Shown: piece after piece, positions 44,701 to 56,401 of the stretch
How positions within the stretch are numbered: position 1 is the stretch's first letter
How the letters are laid out: every line of letters begins with the position of its first letter
NCBI RefSeq assembly: GCF_963169125.1
Contig: NC_084797.1
Coordinates: 100,465,868-100,529,867 of the forward strand
Source of the DNA: Humulus lupulus
Lineage: Eukaryota > Streptophyta > Magnoliopsida > Rosales > Cannabaceae
Direction of reading: 5' to 3'
DNA length: 64,000 bases
Made by a program: the position numbers and the translations under genes
The notes under the pieces: model-generated
Told to the model about the DNA's origin: nothing
What the model saw: the letters and a program-made list of their open reading frames with translations, nothing else
Databases searched by the model: none

Positions 44701-47700
44701 TGAAGTTTTGGACATAGTCATTTTCTATAAAAGTAGCATTCATAGAACTAAATACTTTCTTTTCAGAATAACTATAGAAAAGTCCACCCCGAGCACCATT
44801 AGGATAGCCAAAAAACACGCAAACTTTAGTTCGCGGTTCTAGCTTTCATTTCTTTTTCCTCAAGACGTGGGCGGGACACCCGTAGATTCTAAAATGACGT
44901 AAACTAGGTTCACGAACATTCCAGCGTTCTAAAGTTGTTTTGGGAATTGATTTGGGCGGTCCGACATTTAGAATGTTGTTCGCAGTTTCAATTGCATATC
45001 CCCATAATGAAGTTGGCAGAGTTGAGTAACTAAGCATGCATCTAACCATTTCCCGTAAAGTTCTGTTCTAGCATTTCGCTACACCATTTTGTTGCGGAGT
45101 ACTCGGGTTAGCAAGCTGTGATAAAATTCCAAGTATGGTTAAATGAAATTGGAACTGCATATCCAAATATTCTCCACCCCCTATCAGATCTAAAGATCTT
45201 TAGCGTTTTACCTAATTGGTTTTGAGCCATAGCTAGGAATTCCTGAAACTTGGAAAATGTTTCTGATTTCCTATGCATTAGGTAAAGACATTAGTATCTT
45301 GAGTAATTTTCAATAAAAGTGACGAAATACTCGAAACCACCTCTGGCATGTACATTCAAAGGTCCACAAACATCTGAATGAACAAGTCCAAGTGGATCCT
45401 TGGCCCTATAACCCTTTGCAGAGAATGGAAGCTTGGTCAGTTTGTGTAACGCCCTGGACAGCCAAGACTGCTACACTGTGTACTTATAAAGGTGCATGAC
45501 TTGCTAATCAAGTCATTAATTTAGAAAATGTGTCACTAAACATGTATGAGCTAGGGTTAAAAAGGTTTTGGTCTCAAAAGTTTCATTTTATATAAGTAAA
45601 AAGTTTTATACATGGGATCCCAAAAAGAAATAGAGTTTAAAAGTTGGTTTACAGAATTCCCAAAATACAGACAACCAACAGCCATACTAAGGCAAAATAG
45701 ACATTTCTGGTTCTCACGTCCCTGCCTAAACCCCAACCGTGGCGGCTGAGCAGCTGGTCATGTACATTCAGCTCGCAGAGCTCTCCAAGTAAGGGCTGAT
45801 CAAGCTTTCCCTTGCCTTTACCTGCACCACGTAGCACCCGTGAGCCAAGGCCCAGCAAGAAAACATAATGCACAACACAAACATCAATAACAATTAATCA
45901 ATTCAGCACATACTCAGAATCAAAGATACAACTAATCACAAACAACATTCAAGTCTCATAATAACCAGGTCACATAATAGTCAGGGCAGACAACTTAGGC
46001 CGCACCCTCTGTTTACCCCACTGACTCCGGCCCGCTTAAACCGAGCGCAGTGCATAATAAGCTGTCCTCGGCTACCAGTGGCCAAGCCGCGCCCTGTGCG
46101 CTAGTGTACCCCTTGGCACTCTTAGGCCGTTGGTTCACTATTTACATGGTGTAATACCATCCTTTCAAGTATACATATTAGGGAGCCCTTCGTCCCATTA
46201 CAAATACTCAACCGGGTGCAGTTTTCTTACCATTAGTTTTTACTTTCACTGATCACGAGCGACGCTCCTCAAGCACGATCCATTCCCGAGCCCTAGCTTT
46301 AGCACCTAGTCACAACCAAGGTATTGGGTTCCATTAATATTAAAGTAAAGGTTTCCGGGTACAATACTAGCTTCCGGGAAATCGAATTTCCACCAAGCAC
46401 GGTGGAAAATCGATCCCGAGCACCCTAGGCTAGACTCTCGCGCCTAAAATCCCCAAATGTTTAAAAAATGCACCCAAGGGCTGCAGCCCTTGAAGCCTAG
46501 CCATGACCCGCCTCTAAAACAGAGCCCAAGGTCCCCCCTACATGCAGACACGCGCCGCGGCCCTACCCAAGGGCGCCGCGGCGCTCTCCCCTGGTCGAGC
46601 CTTCTTGGCTCTTTTGCTTCGTAAGGCCGCAACGCTCTAGAACATAGCCGCGACCCTTCCCTTCGTGCCCAGAAAAACCACCATTTCTAGCATCCTAACC
46701 CCATCCAAAATAATTCCAAAGCATCCTAACTCAAAATCCATTAATCACAAAACTTTTATCATGACTCTAACAACATAATCCAATAGAAATTCAGCCCAAA
46801 AACCTACAAAAACCCCATTTTGATTCTCTGAAACCCAACAACTCTAAACACCAAAACCAGTTATGCAAAACTAGAATTTAAACCTCTAAATTACGAATTG
46901 AAGCTAACCTCTTCTGCTGAACAACTTCCTGGATAGATTCCTGAGCTAGAATCCAAGTTTCTCAGCTTAATTCAATCCTTAAACATTAAAACCATAAACA
47001 CCTCAATATTCAGCCAAAACTCAGAATTTTAACTCCAAAAAAAAAAAACTCAATTCTTACCTTGATCCTGGTTGAGTTTCCTTAGCTGAGCACTGGATTT
47101 AACCTATAAGTTTCCAGCCCAAATCACTAAATTCCAGCTGATTTCTCTTAAGTTTCTCTGTGGTTTCTTGGGAGAGAAAAGAGAAGAGAAGAGGAGAGAG
47201 AGAGTATGAGTCAGTTTGTGTTTTATTCCCCTGTTTTCATTAACTTAGTCTAATCCTAATCAGTTAAGTCAATCTCGAGGCTCGGGGTACCAGAAACGTC
47301 CCCGAGGGCAAAACAGTAATTTTCCCCAATATTCCTGCCTAAGCTTTCTATCCTCAAATATATCTCCATATATTTATTTCCATAACCCGATAGTCTAAAT
47401 AACTACCCGATACCTAAAATACCCCTGACTTATCCAAAGTCAAATGCTAAGCCCCATGGTGACTTTTCCCCAATATCTAGCTCCCTAGAATCGCCTCAAG
47501 TCGCTCACTGCAAATCCACCCACATAATTATGTGGTTCCCACAGATATAACATTTAATCACATTTACATTCAAATAATTACACAAGCATGAATTGAATCA
47601 ATAAATTCACTCATAAGTCAATTATGCCTTCCCGACATACTAATTAGGGCCCTTAAGCCATATTAGTGATTTTGGGTCGTTACAGTTTGCTTTCTAGACA

Positions 47701-48330
47701 AGATTCACAGATAGGTAAATCACCTTAGGTGAATTCCCTCATAGGCCCGTCCTTTGTAGGTCTTTGAATTCTATCATAGCCAATGTGTCCTAGTCTCAAG
47801 TGCTATAAATACGTCATGTTATCGTTATCGATCTTTCGGTGTTTATTTGTCCTAGGTTTAGCTACTTTGAATAAATCATTGATAAGAGCATGGGGTTCGT
47901 TAGGTCGCATAATATAAAGCCCATTTTCCAAACATGCAATACACAATTGTGATTTATTGAAAGAAATAGATATATTAAAACTTGTGAAAGTCATAACAAA
48001 TTGTTCTAATTGCAACATGGAAACTGAAATTAAATTTCTACTAAAATCCGAAATAAAAAATACATCTTTCAAAATTAAATATTTATTTTTGAACTTCAGG
48101 CGAGATCTTCCTCTAGATTGGATCGTAATGAACGCTCCGTTCCCAACTCTAATCTTTAAGCCGCCTTCACCCACTTCCTCCCACGATTCAAGAAGCTGTA
48201 AAGAGTTACAAACATGGTTAGTACATCCAGAATCAATAATTCAAACGGATTTATCATTCTCTAAAACACATGTTTCTCAGATATATGAACTATAATCATC
48301 ACCTTTGTTTTTCACTGCTAAAAACTTGGG
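44700..48330 (-). pseudogene. Copia-2 protease and integrase, split by LTR-F
   Basis: Protease IIDSGCTNHVCNSLQ at about 48235-48190 with an intact D-S-G. Then GGLKIRVGNGAFITIQSRGR and the pre-integrase HLRLGHIGYDRIQ. LTR-F interrupts after CESCLESKL. Beyond F (from 45440 downward): LPFSAKGYRAKDPLGLVHSD (first Asp), FRSDRGWRIFGY (second Asp), TPQQNGVAK (the position of the core Glu is altered and followed by a stop), SLWGYAIETANNILN, HFRIYGCPAHVLRKKK and CVFFGYPNGARGG. Multiple stops. Confidence 0.88.
45445..47684 (-). mobile_element. solo LTR-F (chromovirus family), TSD GTTTG
   Basis: Starts TGTAACGCCCTGGACAGCC, ends TTTGGGTCGTTACA, 2240 bp. Duplication GTTTG at 45440-45444 and 47685-47689. 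Landmarks on the minus strand: TTTACCTGCACCACGTAGC (45816), GTGCAGTTTTCTTACC (46209) and TTCTTACCTTGATCC (47055). GC-rich block with GCGCCGCGGCCC and GCGCCGCGGCGC at 46550-46590. Confidence 0.95.
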
Positions 48331-49183
48331 GCAATCTTGTTTCCAATGCCCCTTCACTTTAAAGTGAAAACACTTACCTTTACCTTTCTTGTTTTTATTT
48401 TTCTTCCCCTTATGCGTCTATGTACTACATTGTGCACTTATCTTTGTAGCCTTTGCAGGCCTGGGGTTGTTGTTTTGTCCAACTTTCCTCTTATTCTAGC
48501 TTTCGAAGACAAAGCGTGGTTAGCTTCAGCCTTAGCTGAACCAGTAGTAGTAGTCGTAGTCTTCTTTTCTCCTCCCTTACTTGATCCACCCATGATAGAC
48601 TCGAAAGTTTGAAGCTCGTTCATGAGCTACGTCAGACCATAGTTGAGTTTATTCATCACATAATTTGTGGTGAATGGTAGGAAAGCTGGAGAGAGACTGT
48701 TGAGGATTCAGCTGACTTGAGTCTCCTCATCTATAATTGGTCCATGCAGTTCAACTTCCTGAAAGTAGTTAGTCATCTTGATCAGGTGATCATGAACTGC
48801 TGAGACGGTGACATCCGAGCATTGGCATATTTCTTGGTGGCCTCAAATCGAGTCTGCACATACTTTTCACCGAACATGTCTTGGGGCTGATCCATAATTT
48901 CATAGGTCGTCTCGACATTCTCCATCGTTTTCTTGAGAGTGTCAATCATTCTAGTCAACATGTAGTACCGTGCCTTGTTATTACCCGTCTGTCAACCCTC
49001 ATATTTGTCTCTTACAGACTTGGTAGCTCATTCAGCTGGAACTTTTGGGGATTCCTCAGTCATGACGAACTTGGAGTTTTCAACAATCAACACTATGTTG
49101 ATCATCTGCTTCCACTTAAGGAAGTTTTCTCCAGCGAGTTTCTCCATCAAAAGTGGAGAAAGGATGGGAGTAGACACAACCAT
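48331..49183 (-). pseudogene. Copia-2 gag
   Basis: Start MVVSTPILSPLLMEKLAGEN at 49183, then FLKWKQMINIVLIVENSKF, a TGA after PKVPAE, NNKARYYMLTRMIDTLKKTM, and MFGEKYVQTRFEATKKYAN. After a stop-rich stretch come Lys-rich sequence and the zinc knuckle KCFHFKVKGHWKQDC (first Cys of the usual C-x2-C plus Phe-His in place of the second), at about 48370-48330. Confidence 0.8.
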
Positions 49184-51579
49184 ACTTAAAACTACATATT
49201 ATCAATAAAAGAGAAATCAACCACATTTTCTAAATAAAACTTCTATTCACTCTAATTTCAAGAAATAGCACAACATATACCATAAATAGATAAGATATGG
49301 AAAAAAAAAAAATATCTCTATTTCTTTAGGTTTTTAAGTATTCTATGATATTGTTGTCTGAATTGGTGAGAGTAAAAAAATATCATTAGTTAAATAGAGT
49401 TGTAAACTCATTTAATAATGGACACCATTATTAACAACCTACTATTCGATCCAAATAAGAAAACAAAATCTCTTATTTTATGAGCTAGACCTACGATTTC
49501 GATAATCAATAGATTTAGTTATAGTAGTCATCGTAGGGGTGTGTCTAGTAGAATTTTGACCTATAATTAGTTATCTTTCGAAATCTAACCTTCTAAAATT
49601 AACCAATGAAAAACTTCCGTAGGGGGACGAATCAAAGCGTCTCGAGGCCCCATTAAGCTATTGACCTTGTTAAACTAATGGTGGAGATCGAATGTAATTC
49701 TAAAAATAAGCTCATTATATAATTAAAATAGTATTTTTATTATTTTTGAAAAATTAATGACTATGGTTCTCCAAAAAATTGTAAAATAATTAAAATTTCT
49801 AAAACCAAAGTCCTATAATTTTCTATTAATTCTAAAGTGTCACATTGAAAAAAATTCAATTAAAATAGAATTAATTTGTTGCAAACCAATATTTAGGTTT
49901 AACTATTATAATGAACCTATACAATTAAGTCCAACTCACGAAAATGAGCCTTAACAATTGGTCTTATATGGACGATGGTTGGATCCAGTATGTCGTTCCC
50001 ACTACTAAGACCCCCATACTTCCATACAAAGTCCAAAAGACAGGAATTTAAACCTTCATTTTATTAATTGTTATTAATTGATTAGGACCACTATAGTCAT
50101 GTAAACCAAATGAGCCTTCACAAGTGGAACCACCGACAAGAGATGAATTTCTACTTTACATTTTCTAATGGGCCGAAATAGAACCTATCATTTTATGAAT
50201 ATTTTATTTAGCAAAATCCATATATTAAGCAAACATATGGGCCACTATATGCATCTAATCCCAATTGCAAAAATACCACACATAGTGCAAATAGACATGT
50301 TATAATTGGATTGGCCTAATCATGTTACTATATGAGCAAGTCTATGAATTTATGCAAAAATACCACAATTTATTTCATTTGCAAAATAATCACAATTAAT
50401 TTTCTAGAATTTATCTGAAAATTCAAATTAATTAAATTTTTACAAAAATAAATAAGTCAATTTAAATGAAATTTATCAACAATTAACAAAAGTTAATTTA
50501 AATTTCATTTATCAATAATTAAATTAGTTTAGGTCATTGTGAAAAATATAAATTTAATTTAAATAGGATTTATCAACAATTAACCAAAGTTAATTTCAAT
50601 CCCATTTACTAAAAAATATTTTATTAATTGGTTTGCAAAACGTGATATTTTTAAAAATTTAACCAGTTATAAATTTTTAAACAAATATCACTAGCTATTT
50701 TTGAAAAAATATCTTAAACAATTAAACAAATTCAAATATCCTTAAAAATATCTAGTCAACAAATTTTTCAAATTTCAAATAATTTAAATATTAAAATCCA
50801 TAGAATAATCAGATATTAATATCTTCAAATATCAAATTTCAAAAAAAATATCTTTAATATCTGATAACTTAATTATAATATTTTAATATACAAAAATATT
50901 TAGAAATTAATTAGTTAACTTATTTTTAAATTTGAAATTGAATCTTTGTAGAAAATATCTTTTTTTTAAAAGACTAAACAACAAAAATACCGTATTTAAG
51001 AAAATATATTTTTATATAATAGAAAAAATATGATAATTTTTTATTAACCCATTAAAAAAATATATTCAAAATTAGAATTTAAAAAAAAAATTATCGTAGG
51101 TCCCAGCAAGTGAAATGGTGGCCGCGGCTAGAGCTCAAAAAATTTAAGAAAAAATTTATCGCAAGCTGCAGCCAATGCTCGAAAAAAAAAATTCAATAAA
51201 TTTTTTGTGTAATTTTTCAATCCAAAAACGTTTTCTAAATAATTTTTACCATGTTTTATATCAAATAAAGCATTTTTAAAAGTTAATTTCATAGATACAC
51301 AACAAAATAACCCAAATTTGCTAATAATCAAATAAGATTCAATATGCTTTATTAAAAATATGAAATCCATCCAATTATTCAAGACATAAAATAATTCAAT
51401 TTTTACAATGTTCATGCATGAAAATAAAGATTACCAACGGTTCCGAGGTCAGTTGTAGAAAAAACTTATACAAGATCTTAATTATTTTCATGTAAATCAT
51501 ATATTAACACACATTAATATAAGACAACCTAGAACATGTTTCTACAATTGAATTTAAATAGAGATAATGATAAGAAAAC
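49184..51579 (-). other. Copia-2 leader, 2.4 kb, AT-rich, non-coding
   Basis: Between the TIR element and gag. No ORF worth reporting (the longest, 51415-51128, is low complexity). It includes the block at about 49900-50020 that resembles the TE-2 leader. The usual tRNA-iMet primer site was not found, and the boundary of the 5' LTR is therefore unknown. Confidence 0.55.
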
Positions 51580-54359
51580 TTATGGCCATTTGGTATGAGG
51601 AGTTCACAGTTTTCATATTACTGGGAAAGTTGAAGAGGGTAATCTGATAGTCTAGAAACTTACATCATTGTGTTTGGTTGTGCACTGTAATCTTATCTAT
51701 GATTCCTGGGAATATCACTTTCTGTGTTTGGTTGTGCATAGGAATTTGTTAAGTTTTTATATTTTCATAAAATTAATATAATTATATATTTCATCAAAAA
51801 AATTTATAAACAATTTTACTCATGAAATATATTTTAACAAAATTCAAAAAAATAAATTTATTGAATACTAGAATCAAGTATAATTTTTAAAATTATAAAA
51901 ATACCCTTATTTTGTTGTTAATAATATTTCATTTGTTATTTTAAACTAAAGTAATGATATAAAGGCTTTACAAATTAATTTCTTTAAATAAACAAATATT
52001 ATTTATCATTTTATAGTTTGATATATGTATATTTGTTTTTATATTATAAGCTTTAAAAAAATAAGTTATTAACTAAAAAATTATTGGTTTAATTTTTTTT
52101 TTTTTTTTTAAATAATAATTTTGAAGTGTTTCACATTCCTAGTTGTAATGCCCCAACTCCTGGGACCGTTACGGTGTGCCTTGTAAACAGTGCTAACCTC
52201 GCTAATCGAGTCGTTTGGCCAAAAACGTGTGACTAAGTGTGATTAGCGGTTTACGGATTAAACATTTGGTTAAGATGCAACGTTTCACTAGAACTTTTAA
52301 TATATACACTGGGATCCCGAAAATATAAATTTCAGAGTTTATTACAGAAAATATTTACAACAGGCCGTTCTAAGCAGCAAAACAGGGTTCAACCCTAGTT
52401 CCACTTTAAACATCGGCCGTGGCGGTCGAGCAGCTGCATATGTACACATCATCACCTAAGCTCTTCAACTCAAGGATGGTCCAGCTTCCTCTTGCCTTTA
52501 CCTGCACCACATAGCACCCGTGAGCCGAAGCCGAGCAAGAAAACATAACACTATACATAAGCATTATCAAATGATTATGTAATGCCCCAAATTTCCTAAT
52601 AAGGTTTAGGACCTTGATTAGGAGGCCGGGAGGGCCATAATTGATTTATTATGATATTTAATGATTATATGCATGTTTATGTGAATTATATTATTATATG
52701 ATGGTGAATGCATGCATATGGGCTCATATTTTAAATGTAAGGGCATTTTGGTAATTTGGCCGTTGGGGGCGTGATTGTGTAATTTTATGCATATGAGTGA
52801 AATATAATTTTACCACATTATATGTGGATTGGTTCGAGCCATTCGACGTGAGACGATCATGGGAAAGCAAGTTTTCGGTCTAGTCATAACGGGATTAAGT
52901 TCGGGGCTCGGGGTGAGTCTCGGGGTCATTTTGATGATTAGAACATTACCGGGAATTAAAGGGTAATGGGGTATGATTTATTGGCATTTGAGAATGTTGG
53001 AATTAGCGGGAATTGGAGAGCGTTAATTATAATTAACGGTATAGGTTGGAAATGACGGATTTACGTGTTTAGAAGCTTTTAAATTGGCCTAGGGGCATTA
53101 TGGTCTTTTGACCTTAAGGATTTATATCAGCTTTGGGCTTTGGAAGGCTGTAGAAACAGAGCCAAAATAGAGACATCAACCTCCTCTCTCTCCTCACCCG
53201 TACACCATTTATCTTCTTTCTCCTTTTGGAATTTTGAAGCCAATTTGAAGGAACAAGCTAGGAAAATCAAGGTTTGGGCTTAGGGACTTGATTCAGCCAT
53301 TGAAGGGGTTTGAAAACCGAGCTTGAGGTAAGGAATTAAGTCTGAGTTTTGAGCTATACCCTGTTTCTTTCTATTAAGTTTCAGCTTGTGATTTTGATGT
53401 GTTAGTTAGGAATTAATGGGAGTTTAATTGATGTTTAACTTGGGTTTTGATGTGGGTGAGTTATGGGTGATGTTTGGAGGTTTAAATGAGTGTTTGGAAG
53501 AGGTGTTGAGTTGATTTGAAGGGCTGGTTTGAGAGGGAAAACGCAGGGGAGTTTGCTGGTTCGTTGCTGGTTTTTGGGCTGATCAGGGTAATGTGTCGCG
53601 GCCTGTCTATGGTGTACCGCGGCTTGTGATGGCTTTAAAGGTGAAAATGGCTCTGTCAGGAGGGTGAACCGCGGCATGGCTCTGGTGAGCCGCGGCCCAT
53701 CAAGGCAGATTTGCCCAAAAATGGGTTTTTGGCCTAGGGATGCTAGCTTAAGGCCTCGGGGTTGATCCTAGTACCCGGTTAAGTGGGGATTGATGTCCCG
53801 GAGGCTAGATATTGGTTTGGAAACTTATGTTGGTCATTTTTATTAATGGTATCCTATATGTTTGGTTATGACTAGGTGACCGCTAAAGGACTAAAAGCTG
53901 ATCGTTCTCAAAGGTCGTTTCTTTTATTAATTCTCACTCGAACCCAAGGTAAGAAAACTGCACCCTGTGTATATGTGACATGCATGCTATTATGGATGCA
54001 TGTTGGTTGATTATTGAGCATGACATGCATGGCTATTATGATGCATGTTGGTTGGCTATTGAGTATGACATGCATGGCTATTCATGATGCATGTTGGATG
54101 TTTAAATGTAAACATTGATAGCATAATGAATGCTTGACGATCTTGCCCATTTGCATATGATTATTATTGAGGCATGCTGGATGATTAAGTGTGATGCGTG
54201 TGATGCACGAGAAACATATGAGATTGGCCAGAGCTTGAGTCTCTGAGTTTGTGCATGATCATGATTATGCTAGCAACTATTTAGTAAGCATGCTGAATGC
54301 CCTATTCTTGGATAACTAGCATATGATACATATTGATAGCATTGCTTACTTGTGCATGG

Positions 54360-54496
54360 TACTGACTAATTAGTCAGATTTGGCAAAGGTGCTAGTATCA
54401 ACTGTGAAGCTGTGACTCACTAGTCAGGTTCGGCAGTGGTACTGGGCACTGGTCACGTTGCACTGACTCGTCAGTCAGAATTGGCAAAGGTGTTAG
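54360..54496. repeat. TGACT/AGTCA palindrome repeats in LTR-H, left half
   Basis: Alternating units with ACTGACTAATTAGTCAGA and GTGACTCACTAGTCAG, plus GTACTGGGCACTGGTCAC. The array continues at 56407-56490 past the S2 insertion. The counterpart in LTR-G is at 57365-57600. Confidence 0.85.
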
Positions 54497-54501
54497 TATC
54501 A

Positions 54502-56401
54502 TGTAACGACCCACTAATCTAGACTATTTGGACCATTAACGAATCTATACATAAAACTTACATTTTTGCGGAAATACCATAATTTTATTGAAAATTGTGG
54601 AAACAAAGGTTACTTTCATAAAATAAGTAGGATATGGGTACCCATTGTCTTTAAAACAAAAATAACTTAAAAACTAAAAAGATTTACATAGAAAATGCGG
54701 AAAATACATTTAAAACCATAAAAACATAAACATGACTACATCCTCGAATCGAATAACGCTCGGCTCCTTGACTCCATTCACCATCGATACACATCCTCTA
54801 AGCGTCACGAATCTTTCCGCCTCTAAAGCTTATTTCCTGCACATAAACAGAAAGGAATGAGCCTAATGCCCAGCAAGGAAAATCTAACACATAGTCATAA
54901 ACATAAACATAATGTCATAATAACGTAAAGACATATCATAACACATAATACACTTATTATAATGGCCATTATTACTTGGGGTCCCATAGACTAAACAAGC
55001 ATATGCCCATGGGATTAGTGGGGTCCTACTAGCTAAGTAGGTCATATGCCCATAACCCATTTGGGGTCTTGTTAGTCATATGGGTCATATGCCCAAGCCT
55101 ACAAACATACACATATACATATCATAACACTTTTACTAACATAAATCATATAGATAACATAAACACATAACATGTTGATTCTAGCCTATTTTCCTTACCA
55201 AAGTTACCGGGATATAATGGACTGAGTTAGGACTTTTGGAACACTCCTAAAACCATAAGAAAGAGTGAGTCTTAAGAAGAAGATGAAATGAAAGAGAATA
55301 GGAAGACTAAACCATTAAAAGAAAATATGCTTACCACAACTTAAGTGCTTAAGAACTTGGATTCCCTAACCAAAATAAGAAAGAGGTTAGGAAATTGAGT
55401 AGAAGACTAAGAGAAAGGAAACATAATACAGAAAGGAACTAGAGTTTTGGTTACCTCAATGATTTGCAAGATCAATCTAACCACAACCGAAATACTATAG
55501 AACTCACTTCCCAAAGTGTTTGATAAGCTTATGATGTTTAAGCTTATGATTTTTCCCCAAACCAGGTGTTTACACTCTCACACTCACTTAACACTAGCAG
55601 CTTCTGAACTTAGAGCAAATGGTGAATAATGGCTGGGTACTAGGTCCTATTTATAGAGTTTTGGAATGAAAGTATCTTGATTTTACTTGAATAAAAATAA
55701 TGGCTTTTTAAGTGAAAATCATTTGAATAATCGTTCAGCAGAGGCTGAAGACTCGTTCAAAAGATGCTGGACTTATGAAGAAGTTTGAATGGCTGGAAGG
55801 AAAAGAATTCAAAAACAATTGAACATATGCTGAAGGAGGCGATATATCGCCCCCTGTAGGCGATATATCGCCTGGGCCAGTATGCCCGAGGCGACCGTGC
55901 ATCGTTTCGTGTTTTCCGTATCTACGTGCTGCGACATATCGCCCCCTATAGCTGCGATATATCGGCACTCGCTGAATATTTAAACACGAAATTACACATT
56001 TTTAGCTAAGTTTGAATGGAGTAAACAGCCTTGACTAAGCCCTCAACGTACTCAAAGCTGCTGACTGACCCTATAACATTCAAACTTTACTCCTTATTAT
56101 ATTTAATCCTCAAAAATCTTAATCCTTAATTACCATTCAAAACATGTGCTTAAAATCCTATTGGTTGATGTCTAAACCTTATAATATAATAATATAATCC
56201 TTAATATCAGTCACATTAATCAAACCTTAGGTTAACTTAATATTCTTAAACTATAGATTAAACTTAGAAAATCTATAAGTACTACTATGAGTGTCCAAAT
56301 AATTCCCGGTCTGAACCAAAAATCCACAATAACAAAGATAATGCTATAAATACTATCATACTATTATCTATCTTAGCTAAGTAAAGTTCTTGGACTCTAC
56401 A
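54502..56401 (-). mobile_element. solo LTR-S2 (TE-2 family), TSD TATCA
   Basis: Starts TGTAACGACCCACTAATC, ends CTTGGACTCTACA, 1900 bp. Duplication TATCA at 54497-54501 and 56402-56406. Contains perfect palindromes GGCGATATATCGCC at 55838-55851 and 55859-55872, and a TATA box (minus TCTATAAATA) at 55648-55657. Confidence 0.95.
55648..55657 (-). promoter_or_regulatory. TATA box of solo LTR-S2
   Basis: Minus strand TCTATAAATAGGACCTAG, equivalent to those in the TE-2 LTR and S1. Confidence 0.65.

Noticed and set aside
51128..51415. 95-codon minus-strand ORF in the Copia-2 leader
   Set aside because: AT-rich low-complexity translation (Phe, Leu, Asn, Lys) with no homology I recognise.
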